This document shows positions 26,435-35,184 of a stretch of 64,000 bases of DNA, in pieces. Where the stretch lies: NCBI GenBank assembly GCA_022820725.1, contig JAJEFA010000012.1, positions 171,068 through 235,067 of the forward strand, written 5' to 3'. Position numbers and translations under genes: made by a program. How positions within the stretch are numbered: the first letter of the stretch is position 1; every line of letters begins with the position of its first letter. The stretch comes from Candidatus Binatia bacterium. Lineage in GTDB: Bacteria; Desulfobacterota; Binatia; Bin18. Below the pieces are notes generated by a model that had not been told where the DNA came from, made no database searches, and worked only from the letters and a program-made list of their open reading frames with translations.

Positions 26435-27991
26435 ATGTTCGTCACTCGGACGCGCCACGCCACGATCCTCGCAGACTTGCCCCTATACTGGTGCCACCCT
26501 TTGTTCGGACTTACCTTCATCCTGGCAGGCATCGTCCTATGGGCCGAGGTCTTCGCATTCCAGTCTGATCTCCGGATCCGGCCTGCTCCGAAGGCACTCA
26601 CACGCTTACTCCAACAACATCGGCTAGACCCTCAGAACGTTGGCTACCATCTGTTTCGGCTGACGGATGGCCGGGTTGTCGATACCTACGACGCAGACAC
26701 GCCCCGTATCCCGGCTTCGACTACGAAGCTCATCACCGCCCTCGCGGCTCTCGAAATTTTAGGAGAGGACTATCGATTTAGGACCCGGCTGCTCGTAAGC
26801 GGGGAAGTCCACGAGTCCACCCTGCACGGAGACCTCTATCTGGTCGGGGGTGGAGATCCGACCTTATCAACGAATGACCTCCAAGGCTTTGTTGACGCAC
26901 TGAAAGCCGCTGGCGTGATCCGAGTGGAAGGTCGATTTATTTTTGATGAAAGCTTTCTCACAACGACACAGGAGATTAATCCCAAGCAACCGGTTGCGGC
27001 CGCGTATAACCCCAGTGTGAGCGCCCTCTCGCTCAACTACAACCGTGTTCAGTTGCGCTGGAAGGGTAGGCCCGGAGCCAAAAATTTTCAGACTTGGTTG
27101 CGGTCGCCGGCGGACGATATTTTTCTTCCGGTTGCCGACGTCAGTACTGGACTGATTCCCATGGGTGTACAATCTGAGTCCCCTTTTCTCCTTGATGGGG
27201 GGAGCAAGGACCACTGGCTGCTCTCACCTCAGCTTCCGGCACGAGGTTTCAAAGAACTGCCGATCAGGCGCGCCCCAGGGAAGGTTGCGGCTTCTTTGTT
27301 TCGAACCTACTGTCAGCAACGCGGTATTAGCCTGCCCCAGCCTCAAGCCGCTCCGGCCCCGACCAATGCGCGCCTCCTCTATACTCATGACAGTAAGCCC
27401 TTGCCGGAAATTTTGAGTGGGATGCTGTTCCACAGTACTAATCTGTCCGCCGAACTCATCGGTCTCGTCACCTCACGCGCGTTGAGAGACTTCCCGTTAT
27501 CCATTACAGACTCAGCAGCGCTGTTGACAGACTGGTATCAGCGTCGTCTTCCACAAACGGACTGGACCGGGTTTGTGAGCATGAACCATTCGGGCCTGAG
27601 CACCATGTCACGCCACTCACCACGCCATCTCACCGCAATACTCTATAATGGGATGACCCCTACATCCGAACAAACCGGGCACGGCGGGCCAAATGCGACC
27701 CCTCCCCTGCTCGACCTCCTGCCGCATCCGGAGTGGGCCGAACTCGGGGAAAAGGTGCGGGCCAAGTCAGGCACGATGAGCTATGCCGATGGTCTGACCG
27801 GTATCCTGACAACACGCAAAGGACACCTGTTAGGCTTCGCCCTCCTCCTGACGGACTTCACCAGACGAGCGGCATTTGACGCGGCCCGTCATGCCGAGAA
27901 AGTCCAAACGCCCCCAGAGGCAGAAGCCTGGACTGAGCGGGCCAAAGCATTTGAACAGGCCCTGCTCTCACATTGGAGACGCACCTATTGA
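26435..27991 (+). CDS. dacB: D-alanyl-D-alanine carboxypeptidase/endopeptidase (PBP4/DacB type)
   Basis: 518 residues from the ATG at 26435; an in-frame TTG lies upstream. One hydrophobic segment near the N-terminus (FGLTFILAGIVLWAEVFAF) acts as signal or anchor. The S13 peptidase motifs are present: SxxK as STTK in PASTTKLITA, the SxN-like motif in SMNHSGLS and KTG-like AKSGTMSYADGLTG. The large domain-II insertion after the SxxK motif (LYLVGGGDPTL) is typical of PBP4. It trims or cleaves peptidoglycan cross-links in the periplasm. It lies 36 bases after the acyl-CoA dehydrogenase gene but is functionally unrelated. Confidence 0.9.
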   Translation: MFVTRTRHATILADLPLYWCHPLFGLTFILAGIVLWAEVFAFQSDLRIRPAPKALTRLLQQHRLDPQNVGYHLFRLTDGRVVDTYDADTPRIPASTTKLITALAALEILGEDYRFRTRLLVSGEVHESTLHGDLYLVGGGDPTLSTNDLQGFVDALKAAGVIRVEGRFIFDESFLTTTQEINPKQPVAAAYNPSVSALSLNYNRVQLRWKGRPGAKNFQTWLRSPADDIFLPVADVSTGLIPMGVQSESPFLLDGGSKDHWLLSPQLPARGFKELPIRRAPGKVAASLFRTYCQQRGISLPQPQAAPAPTNARLLYTHDSKPLPEILSGMLFHSTNLSAELIGLVTSRALRDFPLSITDSAALLTDWYQRRLPQTDWTGFVSMNHSGLSTMSRHSPRHLTAILYNGMTPTSEQTGHGGPNATPPLLDLLPHPEWAELGEKVRAKSGTMSYADGLTGILTTRKGHLLGFALLLTDFTRRAAFDAARHAEKVQTPPEAEAWTERAKAFEQALLSHWRRTY

Positions 27992-28033
27992 CGATTACGC
28001 CGGTTGACGGATTAACAATCTTGGGGTGGGCAG

Positions 28034-29404
28034 TCAGAGTTGCAACGGGATCAGGAATAACGCTACCAGATTAAACACAACCAGAAATCCGGCCAAGAGC
28101 AAGCAGTAGCCCATAATATCGCCAAAGCGTAGCCCGGCAACAGTGAGAATGGGAATCGCCCAGAATGGTTGCAGCAGATTGGTCGTCATATCTCCATACG
28201 CATAGCTCAGGGTGACGGTTGGGATGGAGAGCCCCAAGGTCTGTCCTGCCGGGATGAGATAGGAGGCTTCAACGATCCATTTCGACCCGCCCGACGGCAC
28301 GAAATAGTTCAGTACCCCCGAATACAGATACACAATCGATGGGAAGGTGCGCGGCGAACTGGCGTCAATGAAAAAGGCGGTCAACACCTCACCCAGAGCT
28401 GTATATGACATCAGTCCAAAAATTCCCGCGTACAAAGGATACTGGATGACGATCCCCCAAGTGTTGCGAATCCCTTGTTCACAGGCATGCAGAAAGGATT
28501 TGGGATACCAATGCAGGAGAAGACCCAGAGCCAGGAAAATGAGATTATAATTGTCAATCGTCCAGGTCTGACCAAAACCTTTTTCGAGAATCTGAAGTCC
28601 GAAGTAGAGCAGCATGGCGCTGCTGGCAATCAGAGACCAGCCCGGCCACCATTCCATTTTCTCTGCCGGGCGCGTCGCGTCTGGCTTCTGTATGGGTTGG
28701 TTCAACGCTTCCAAACGATCGGCCTGTTCGGCTGAGACAGTCACCGCGTCCGCTGCTGGCGGGACGAGAATGGCCGCAACGAGAATACCCACCAGCCCGG
28801 CCACCAGTGCGTACCATAAATTAAATGCAGCAAACATGGTCTGCGTGGTCGGAATGGTTTGCGTTAAGATTCCGGCCTTGATGAGGAAATTATCCGGCGT
28901 GGCAATAATGAGCGGAGCAGAGCCGGACAGGCCGGTATGCCAGACGGTTCCAACACCGAGGTAGGCGCAGGTTACGAGCAGGCGGAAGTCCACGCGCGGG
29001 TTCGCGCGCACGATAAAAGGGAGAAACGCCGCCGAAATGACAAGACATAAGGCCCAGTTGAGCCACGCGGTGATGGTCGAAAACAGCGCCATGAGGACGA
29101 TTGCCTGGCGCGGCTTGTCAGAGTCGGGACGCGAGGCGAGCCATACGAACACTCGCTTGAGCGGTGGGGAGACGGCGCAGGCATACGCCACGACCATCAT
29201 GACGGTAAACTGCATAGTCAGGCTGAGCAGAGCCCACAAACCGTCCCCCCACGCGGTCAATACCGTTGCCGGAGAAGCGCCCCCGACCGTGAGAGCCAGG
29301 AGGGCCACCACCAGGGTCAACATGACGGCAATGACCCACGAGTCGGGTATCCAGCGCTCCGTCCAACGTGTCAGGCTCATGCCCCAGCGGGCCAACCATC
29401 CCAT
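28034..29404 (-). CDS. Short-chain fatty acid transporter, AtoE family
   Basis: 456 residues and about 11-12 hydrophobic segments. The sequence follows the AtoE/TIGR00366 family: RWTERWIPDSWVIAVMLT at the start, LNWALCLVISA, YLGVGTVWHTGLSGSAPL and VPSGGSKWIVEASYL later. These inner-membrane carriers import short-chain fatty acids such as butyrate or acetoacetate. A GGAG Shine-Dalgarno lies 8 bases before the ATG. It converges on the PBP4-type gene and fits the acyl-CoA genes nearby. Confidence 0.85.
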   Translation of the reverse strand: MGWLARWGMSLTRWTERWIPDSWVIAVMLTLVVALLALTVGGASPATVLTAWGDGLWALLSLTMQFTVMMVVAYACAVSPPLKRVFVWLASRPDSDKPRQAIVLMALFSTITAWLNWALCLVISAAFLPFIVRANPRVDFRLLVTCAYLGVGTVWHTGLSGSAPLIIATPDNFLIKAGILTQTIPTTQTMFAAFNLWYALVAGLVGILVAAILVPPAADAVTVSAEQADRLEALNQPIQKPDATRPAEKMEWWPGWSLIASSAMLLYFGLQILEKGFGQTWTIDNYNLIFLALGLLLHWYPKSFLHACEQGIRNTWGIVIQYPLYAGIFGLMSYTALGEVLTAFFIDASSPRTFPSIVYLYSGVLNYFVPSGGSKWIVEASYLIPAGQTLGLSIPTVTLSYAYGDMTTNLLQPFWAIPILTVAGLRFGDIMGYCLLLAGFLVVFNLVALFLIPLQL

Positions 29405-29467
29405 TGTTGTACTCCGTTATGCTCTCTTGTGCGCCGGACAGTGAACGCTCGTCAGCGGCTCTGCCAT

Positions 29468-30433
29468 TTACTTCAGCAATTCCAGTTCGCGCAACATCCC
29501 AGGGCTGTTCGTCCAGCCCTTTGAAACTTTGACAAAGAGTTCCAGATACACTCGGCAGCCAAAAAAGGCCTCCATACGCTGGCGCGCAGCCTGGCCGATT
29601 TTCTTGAGCCGTACTCCCCTTTGACCAATCACGATAGCCTTCTGGGATGGCCGCTCAACGTGGATGGTCGCATAAATACGTAACAGCGGCTTCTCGGCAG
29701 GCTCTTCAAACTGCTCAACAATCACTGCCGTACGGTACGGGATTTCCTGCTGAGTATGGAAAAAGAGCTGTTCTCGGACCATCTCCTGAGCGAGGACCCG
29801 CTCGCTCAGATCCGTGATATTATCATCCGGGTAGAGAGCCGGACCGGGCGGGAGAACAGCCATCAGTGTGGACATGAGTTCGGCCGTATTCTCCCCTTTG
29901 AGCGCGCTGATGGGAATCACGTCACACTCAGGTAGCAGACGCCCCACCTGTTCAAGGAGCGGGATCAGTGCTCTCTTTCGGACAAGGTCAATTTTGTTTA
30001 GTCCGACCAATACCTGGGTCTTAAGCTGAGTGAGGCGCTGGGCAATCTGCGCATCGGCTTCAGTCAGCCCATGCGCCGCATCGAGCAGGAAGAGCGTGAC
30101 ATCGGTCTCCTGCAGGGCACGCAGGGCGGTATCAACCATGTGTCGGTTGAGGAGAGATTGCTGACCGCCGTGAATGCCTGGGGTGTCAACAAAAATGAGT
30201 TGGGCGTTGGACTGGGTTTTGATCCCGGTTATGCGCGTTCGTGTGGTTTGGGGTTTGGGCGAGACAATGGCAATCTGTGCCCCTATCAGCGTATTGAGCA
30301 GTGTTGATTTCCCGACGTTGGGACGGCCGACCAGCGCAATAAAACCGCACCGATGGGTCAAAGAGTCAACGTGTCCTCCAATAGACATGAGATGCTGGAC
30401 ACGTTGACTCTTCAGGTCAGGCGAGGACGACAT
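29468..30433 (-). CDS. era: GTPase Era
   Basis: 321 residues. Essential GTPase that binds the 16S rRNA 3' end during 30S maturation. P-loop GRPNVGKSTLLN, switch II DTPGIHGG, NKID and SALKGEN are intact, and the C-terminal KH domain contains VIGQRGVRLKKIGQAARQRME. The first about 25 residues are an unusual extension; the conserved protein begins near THRCGFIALVGRPN, and Met16 (30388) is an alternative start. The extension DNA contains a perfect 16-bp inverted repeat. It lies 6 bases after tyrS. Confidence 0.95.
   Translation of the reverse strand: MSSSPDLKSQRVQHLMSIGGHVDSLTHRCGFIALVGRPNVGKSTLLNTLIGAQIAIVSPKPQTTRTRITGIKTQSNAQLIFVDTPGIHGGQQSLLNRHMVDTALRALQETDVTLFLLDAAHGLTEADAQIAQRLTQLKTQVLVGLNKIDLVRKRALIPLLEQVGRLLPECDVIPISALKGENTAELMSTLMAVLPPGPALYPDDNITDLSERVLAQEMVREQLFFHTQQEIPYRTAVIVEQFEEPAEKPLLRIYATIHVERPSQKAIVIGQRGVRLKKIGQAARQRMEAFFGCRVYLELFVKVSKGWTNSPGMLRELELLK
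30361..30412 (-). promoter_or_regulatory. Perfect 16-bp inverted repeat at the 5' end of era
   Basis: AAGAGTCAACGTGTCC (30361..30376) and its exact reverse complement (30397..30412) flank a 20-base loop. It falls in the codons for residues 8-24 of the Era frame and surrounds an internal ATG. In mRNA it would form a long stem close to the initiation region, so translational control of era is possible. No T tract follows. Confidence 0.6.
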
Positions 30434-30439
30434 GGCACA

Positions 30440-31648
30440 TCAAGAGGATGTCGCTGCCTCTGGCCCAAAGACGACCTTCAGGATGCGCCGTTTGCCAACC
30501 TGGAGGACCACCTCTCCTTGCGTCGGAACCTGCAATTCCACGTCACTGACCCGCTCCCCATCGATTCTCACCCCACCCTGGCTAATAAGCCGGCGAGCCT
30601 CACTCGTGGATTTCACCAGGTCCGGGGTCTTCAGCAAATGGCACACCCACACGTGTGATTCTGTACCAGACCAGACGTACGACGGTATTTCCTCCGGACG
30701 CTGCCCGTGCTGAAAACGTCGAGAAAATTCTTCAGCTGCCCGCGCGGCCGCCGTCCCATCATGAAAACGAGTCACCAACTCGGCCGCCAATTGTTTCTTG
30801 GCTTCCATCGGATGGATGTGTCCCTCAGCCACTGCTTGCACATGAGCGGCATCAACGGCACTGAGCAGTTCGTAATAACTCAGCATCAGTTCGTCAGAGA
30901 TCGACATGATCTTGCCGTACATCTCGTCCGGCGGGTCGGTGATGCCCACCGCATTACCGAGCGATTTGCTCATCTTTTGCGTCCCGTTAACACCTTCAAG
31001 AATAGGTGTCGTCAGAATCACCTGGGGTTCCTGGCCAAAGCCGCGCTGCATCTCACGTCCAACCAGGAGATTGAAGCGTTGATCGGTTCCACCGAGTTCG
31101 ACGTCGGCCTGAAGGGCAACGGAATCATAGCCCTGGATCAGCGGGTACAGAAACTCATGCACATGAATCGGCACCCCAGTTTTCAGACGTTTGGAAAAAT
31201 CATCTCGCTCCAGCAGCCGGGCTACGGTGTAATGGCTGCACAGTTTAACCATATCGGAAGGCGAAAGTGGGTCTATCCATTCCGAATTAAAGCGGAGCTC
31301 GGTGCGGTCCGGATCAAGAACCTTGAAGACCTGCTGCGTATAGGTCTCCGCATTGGCTTTGACCTGCTCGCGTGTCAGGGCCTTTCGCGTTTCGGAACGA
31401 CCGGTGGGGTCACCGATCATAGCGGTGAAGTCACCGATCAAGAAAATGACGGTATGTCCTAACTCCTGAAACTGACGGAGTTTATTCAGCACGACGGTAT
31501 GACCGAGATGCAGATCCGGGGCGGACGGGTCCGCCCCCCATTTCACTCGTAAGGGTCTGCCACGTTCGAGCTTCTGCTTGAGCTCTTCCAGCGGAATAAT
31601 ATCCACAGCTCCACGTTCAATTTCCTTGAGTTGTGCTGCAACTGACAT
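30440..31648 (-). CDS. tyrS: Tyrosyl-tRNA synthetase
   Basis: 402 residues from the ATG at 31648, which has AAAGGT 7 bases upstream and starts 10 bases after the rny stop; a longer frame of 14 more codons overlaps rny. Class I synthetase signatures: HLGH (HIGH motif) in [16 protein letters not shown] in [10 protein letters not shown], and a C-terminal S4-type RNA-binding domain ([14 protein letters not shown]). The [10 protein letters not shown] and [11 protein letters not shown] segments are those of the second TyrRS subtype. Confidence 0.95.
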   Translation of the reverse strand: MSVAAQLKEIERGAVDIIPLEELKQKLERGRPLRVKWGADPSAPDLHLGHTVVLNKLRQFQELGHTVIFLIGDFTAMIGDPTGRSETRKALTREQVKANAETYTQQVFKVLDPDRTELRFNSEWIDPLSPSDMVKLCSHYTVARLLERDDFSKRLKTGVPIHVHEFLYPLIQGYDSVALQADVELGGTDQRFNLLVGREMQRGFGQEPQVILTTPILEGVNGTQKMSKSLGNAVGITDPPDEMYGKIMSISDELMLSYYELLSAVDAAHVQAVAEGHIHPMEAKKQLAAELVTRFHDGTAAARAAEEFSRRFQHGQRPEEIPSYVWSGTESHVWVCHLLKTPDLVKSTSEARRLISQGGVRIDGERVSDVELQVPTQGEVVLQVGKRRILKVVFGPEAATSS

Positions 31649-31658
31649 CGCTGACCTT

Positions 31659-33209
31659 TTACCGTGCGTATTCGGTGGATCGTGATTCACGGATGACGGT
31701 GACTTTAATCTGACCAGGATACGTCATCTCACTCTCAATTTGCTTGGCAACCTCCCTGGCAATACTTGAGGCATCACCGTCCGACACCGAGCCTGGATTC
31801 ACCATAATGCGCACCTCGCGCCCGGCCTGCACCGCAAACGACTTCTCCACACCGTTGAATGAACTGCTGATACGCTCCAGGTCTTCGAGTCGTTTGACAT
31901 AGCTCTCCAGCACCTCTCGCCGAGCGCCCGGCCGTGCTCCGGATAACGCATCCGCGGCATCGACAATAGGTGCCAGAACGGTTTCTGCCCGGACCTCCTC
32001 GTGGTGGGCGGCAATGGCGTTGACTATTTTTGCCGACTCCCCGTATTTCCGAGCCACTTCTCCGCCGATGATTGCGTGCGAGCCTTCAATCTCGTGTGAG
32101 ACCGCTTTCCCAATATCGTGGAGCAGTCCGGAACGTTTGGCCTGCTTCTCGTTAAGCCCGAGTTCGGCGGCAATGATACCGCAGATATACGCCGTTTCTA
32201 TTGAATGCATGAGGACATTCTGGCCATAGCTATACCGATACTTCAACATTCCAACCAGCTTGACGATCTCGGGATGAACCCCATTGATCCCCAGTTCAAG
32301 TACGGCTCGTTGACCAGCCTCACGGACCGATTCTTCAACCTCGCCTTCAGCTTTTTTGACGACTTCCTCGATACGACCCGGATTAATACGCCCATCCGAA
32401 ATCAGGCGTTCGAGTGCTACACGCGTAATTTCTCGTCGGATGGGACTATGACTCGAAATCAACACCGTTTCGGGCGTATCATCAATAACCAGATCCACCC
32501 CGGTCGCAGCCTCAAACGCCCGGATATTGCGCCCTTCACGACCAATGATACGGCCCTTCATATCGTCGCTGGGAAGATGGATAACCGACGCGGTTCGCTC
32601 GGAAACAAACTCACCGGATAGGCGTTCAATCGCAATACTAATAATTTTTCGAGCCCGCCGGGTCGCTTCATCCCGGGCTTCTTCTTCGACGGCCATAATC
32701 CGGCGTGAGGCATCCTGGCGGGCCTCCTCGGTCATCTGGTCTACCAGGACTTGTTTCGCCTCATCCCGACTCAGGCCGGCTATTTGCTCAAGTTTCTGGC
32801 GCGTTTGGTCTATTAAGCCATCATACTCTTGCTCTTTTTTCTGCTGACTGTCGGCTTTGCTCTTGAGGCTCTGTTCGCGTCGATTCAAGCCCTCTTCCCG
32901 CTCAGCTAGTGCCTCGGAGCGCTTCTCCATCGCTTCATCACGTCCTTGGAGACGGCGCTCAACCTGTTGAATTTCTTTCCGTCTTTCGTTTATCTCCTTC
33001 TCTACTTCACTTTTCGCCTGCAAAATCGTATCTTTCGCCTGAACTTGGGCTTCTCGTTTAATGACTGAGCCTTCTTTTTTTGCCTCATCAAGAATCTGCT
33101 GTGCAGCCTCCTCTGCACTGTGTATGGTTTCTTGGTTCCATTTTTGCCGCAGGAAGACGAGTCCTCCGGCACCGGCTGCTCCTATCAGCAACCCTAAGAC
33201 AAGTTCCAT
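31659..33209 (-). CDS. rny: Ribonuclease Y
   Basis: 516 residues from the ATG at 33209 with GGAGGG 6 bases upstream. Membrane-anchored endoribonuclease initiating mRNA decay. Order: N-terminal transmembrane helix ([18 protein letters not shown]), a long charged coiled coil (about 30-190), a KH domain ([15 protein letters not shown]), and the HD domain with HDIGKA and HHEE metal ligands. Length is standard. It sits between zapA and tyrS in a minus-strand run; the gap upstream is about 300 bases and probably holds its promoter. Confidence 0.96.
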   Translation of the reverse strand: MELVLGLLIGAAGAGGLVFLRQKWNQETIHSAEEAAQQILDEAKKEGSVIKREAQVQAKDTILQAKSEVEKEINERRKEIQQVERRLQGRDEAMEKRSEALAEREEGLNRREQSLKSKADSQQKKEQEYDGLIDQTRQKLEQIAGLSRDEAKQVLVDQMTEEARQDASRRIMAVEEEARDEATRRARKIISIAIERLSGEFVSERTASVIHLPSDDMKGRIIGREGRNIRAFEAATGVDLVIDDTPETVLISSHSPIRREITRVALERLISDGRINPGRIEEVVKKAEGEVEESVREAGQRAVLELGINGVHPEIVKLVGMLKYRYSYGQNVLMHSIETAYICGIIAAELGLNEKQAKRSGLLHDIGKAVSHEIEGSHAIIGGEVARKYGESAKIVNAIAAHHEEVRAETVLAPIVDAADALSGARPGARREVLESYVKRLEDLERISSSFNGVEKSFAVQAGREVRIMVNPGSVSDGDASSIAREVAKQIESEMTYPGQIKVTVIRESRSTEYAR

Positions 33210-33508
33210 GATGACCCTCCTTACCACACTCAGGTCGAATACCCTCGCTGTGGTAGCTACTACCCCCTATACGCATCCTCTTCGTAGATATCCTTTCTGA
33301 TCAATAAGTATGGGCTCGGAGGCCACGTTCAATAGAGCGCGGCTCCTGCAATAACAACCAGCACAGACCATTATCAGTTGTCATAGTCTCCTTCCTTCTT
33401 CACTCAAGGGCGGAAGGAGCGCAAGAGGGGGGCGTGCAATCGAAGCCACTCGCCTTCAGGATGCGAGTGGTGTTACGTGTTCTCTTCTCAGTCGAGAGTT
33501 GCAGACAA
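33210..33508 (-). other. Intergenic region between zapA and rny
   Basis: About 300 bases without a conserved gene. It contains an 8-bp hairpin (CCACTCGC 33446..33453 with GCGAGTGG 33463..33470), a second CTCCTTCC/GGAAGGAG pairing, and a tiny frame with a strong Shine-Dalgarno described separately. 6S RNA often lies next to zapA in proteobacteria, but I could not recognise its conserved bubble here. Confidence 0.5.
33301..33384 (-). CDS. Possible 27-residue leader peptide upstream of rny
   Basis: ATG at 33384 preceded by AAGGAAGGAG at 3 bases, TGA at 33301. The peptide starts MTTDNGLCWLLLQEPRS. The Shine-Dalgarno itself can pair with CTCCTTCC further upstream, which would hide it. No homology is known to me. 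It may be a chance frame. Confidence 0.25.
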   Translation of the reverse strand: MTTDNGLCWLLLQEPRSIERGLRAHTY

Positions 33509-33856
33509 CTAGCTTGCAGAGTGTGAGTTCAACGGATTATCGGCCGTTGTCTCATCTGTGCGGCTTTCGGCTTTCTCCAAACGCTCAAGGAGTCGGCTTG
33601 AAATCAACTCAGCTTCCTGGATGAGCTGAGCTTCTTGCTGGCTCGATTCCTGCTGACCGGACTTGGCCAATTCGTCGGCAATACTCAACGCCGCCATAAT
33701 CGCGACTCGAAAAGGGACCGTCACTTTTGCATTTTCCGCAATCTGGCGCATGCGCTGGTCAACAGAAGAAGCAATTTCTCGAACATATTGCTCATCATCT
33801 TCACTCGTCACCGTGAAGGTTTGTCCAAAAATATGTACTTCCATTAATCGCTTCAT
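33509..33856 (-). CDS. zapA: Cell division protein ZapA
   Basis: 115 residues. The N-terminal beta-alpha unit MEVHIFGQTFTVTSEDDEQYV and the following helix SVDQRMRQIAENAK with FRVAIMAALSIADEL are the ZapA signature; a Gln/Glu-rich coiled coil (SGQQESSQQEAQLIQEAE) follows and the end is disordered. ZapA bundles FtsZ protofilaments at the division site. It starts 3 bases after the small coiled-coil gene, which probably encodes its ZapB-like partner. Met5 is an alternative start. Confidence 0.9.
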   Translation of the reverse strand: MKRLMEVHIFGQTFTVTSEDDEQYVREIASSVDQRMRQIAENAKVTVPFRVAIMAALSIADELAKSGQQESSQQEAQLIQEAELISSRLLERLEKAESRTDETTADNPLNSHSAS

Positions 33857-33859
33857 CGC

Positions 33860-34102
33860 CTAGCCCTCATCCTCCAAGGCAATCCCTAAATGGCTGAATT
33901 GAGTCAGGATTTTCTCCAAGCGGCTTCGAATCTCGTTTCGCTCCGCTTCGTATTGCTGGATTCGCTTGAGCAAGAGCGCATATTCATACTCTTGTTTATC
34001 AATGCGAACCAGCAGTGCACTATTTGCACTCTGGACCTGCTCGTGGCGTTCTAAGAATCCATCCAGTTTCGCCTCAAGAAGTTTTAGACTTTCCAGCGCC
34101 AT
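33860..34102 (-). CDS. ZapB-like coiled-coil protein
   Basis: 80 residues from the ATG at 34102. The protein is almost entirely an amphipathic helix with heptads (LKLLEAKLDGFLERHEQV, YALLLKRIQQYEAERNEIR, LEKILTQFSHLGIALEDEG). The position immediately before zapA and the size suggest the ZapB-like partner of ZapA in cell division. The sequence is low in specific signature, so the family assignment depends on context. Confidence 0.7.
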   Translation of the reverse strand: MALESLKLLEAKLDGFLERHEQVQSANSALLVRIDKQEYEYALLLKRIQQYEAERNEIRSRLEKILTQFSHLGIALEDEG

Positions 34103-34167
34103 TACCACCCTAGAATAAAGTAAAAGTTTACCCTATGGCCTCTTAGACGTGGCGTCAAGAGAAATAT

Positions 34168-35184
34168 TTATTCCGTGGGCTGGTCGAAAAGTGCCGTAAT
34201 AAAATCATCCGGGGAAAAGACTTCGAAATCTTCAAGCTGCTCTCCAAGTCCAATATACTGAATCGGCACGCCAAGCTGGCTCCCGACGGCCAAGGCAACT
34301 CCGCCTTTTGCTGACCCATCCATTTTCGATAAGATCACACCGGTAAGCGGGAAAGCCGCCTGAAAAGTCCGTGCTTGGCTGAGCGCATTCTGTCCAGTTC
34401 CGGCATCCAAAACCAGCAAAACCTCGTGCGGTGCCCCAGCAACCTCTCGCCCAATGACTCGGTGTATTTTTTTGAGTTCCTCCATAAGCGACGTTTTGGT
34501 ATGGAGCCGTCCAGCCGTATCAATCAGGACAACATCGACCCCACGTGCCACCGCAGCACGGACACCGTCAAAAACCACGGCTGAAGGCGGGGCGCCGGCC
34601 CGATGCTTAATAATCTCAAGGCCCAATCGTTCGGCCCAGATTGAGAGTTGTTCAATGGCGGCGGCTCGAAACGTATCCCCGGCGACCAGCAGGACCGTTT
34701 TTCCTTCTTTTTTCAGCCGTGCGGCCAGCTTCGCAATAGATGTTGTCTTCCCTGCCCCATTGACACCGACAACAAGAATGACTCGAGGACATGCGTCATC
34801 ACTCCCTTCAACAGGCTGCTCCCCCCTCTCAAGAAGGGATCGGAGTTCTCGCTTCAGATCAGAGCGGAGCGCTTCGGCCTCGTCCTGAGACGATTTGCCA
34901 CTCATACCTGCGCGTAGGCGATCTATTACCTGCAAGGAGGTTTCGACTCCAACATCGGCTTGTATAAGGACCTCCTCCAGGTCGGAGAAGAAGGCTTCCC
35001 TCGACTGCCGGCTCTGCTCCGACGAGGCATCAAAGGGACGACGCAAAAGGTCTCGTAATCGAGTGAGCCCACGTCGCCAACGCGCGTCTTTCGTGATCGG
35101 AGCAGGAGTGCGTGTATCTGCGACCGGGGGAGAAGCAGAGTCCGGCTGCGTTTTCTTTTTTCGCTGCCAAAAGCGGAGAGCCAT
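34168..35184 (-). CDS. ftsY: Signal recognition particle receptor FtsY
   Basis: 338 residues. SRP GTPase: N-terminal basic region (FWQRKKKTQ) and short linker, helical N domain, P-loop GVNGAGKTTSIAKLA, DTAGRLHTK, and TKMDG-like SKMDGSAKGGVALAV with the terminal LGEQLEDFEVFSPDDFI. The acidic A domain of E. coli FtsY is missing, leaving the minimal form. It shares a TGATG overlap with smc, giving translational coupling. Confidence 0.95.
   Translation of the reverse strand: MALRFWQRKKKTQPDSASPPVADTRTPAPITKDARWRRGLTRLRDLLRRPFDASSEQSRQSREAFFSDLEEVLIQADVGVETSLQVIDRLRAGMSGKSSQDEAEALRSDLKRELRSLLERGEQPVEGSDDACPRVILVVGVNGAGKTTSIAKLAARLKKEGKTVLLVAGDTFRAAAIEQLSIWAERLGLEIIKHRAGAPPSAVVFDGVRAAVARGVDVVLIDTAGRLHTKTSLMEELKKIHRVIGREVAGAPHEVLLVLDAGTGQNALSQARTFQAAFPLTGVILSKMDGSAKGGVALAVGSQLGVPIQYIGLGEQLEDFEVFSPDDFITALFDQPTE

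Noticed and set aside
33210..33508. 6S RNA gene next to zapA
   Set aside because: Position fits, but I could not identify the long closing stem with central bubble; not called.
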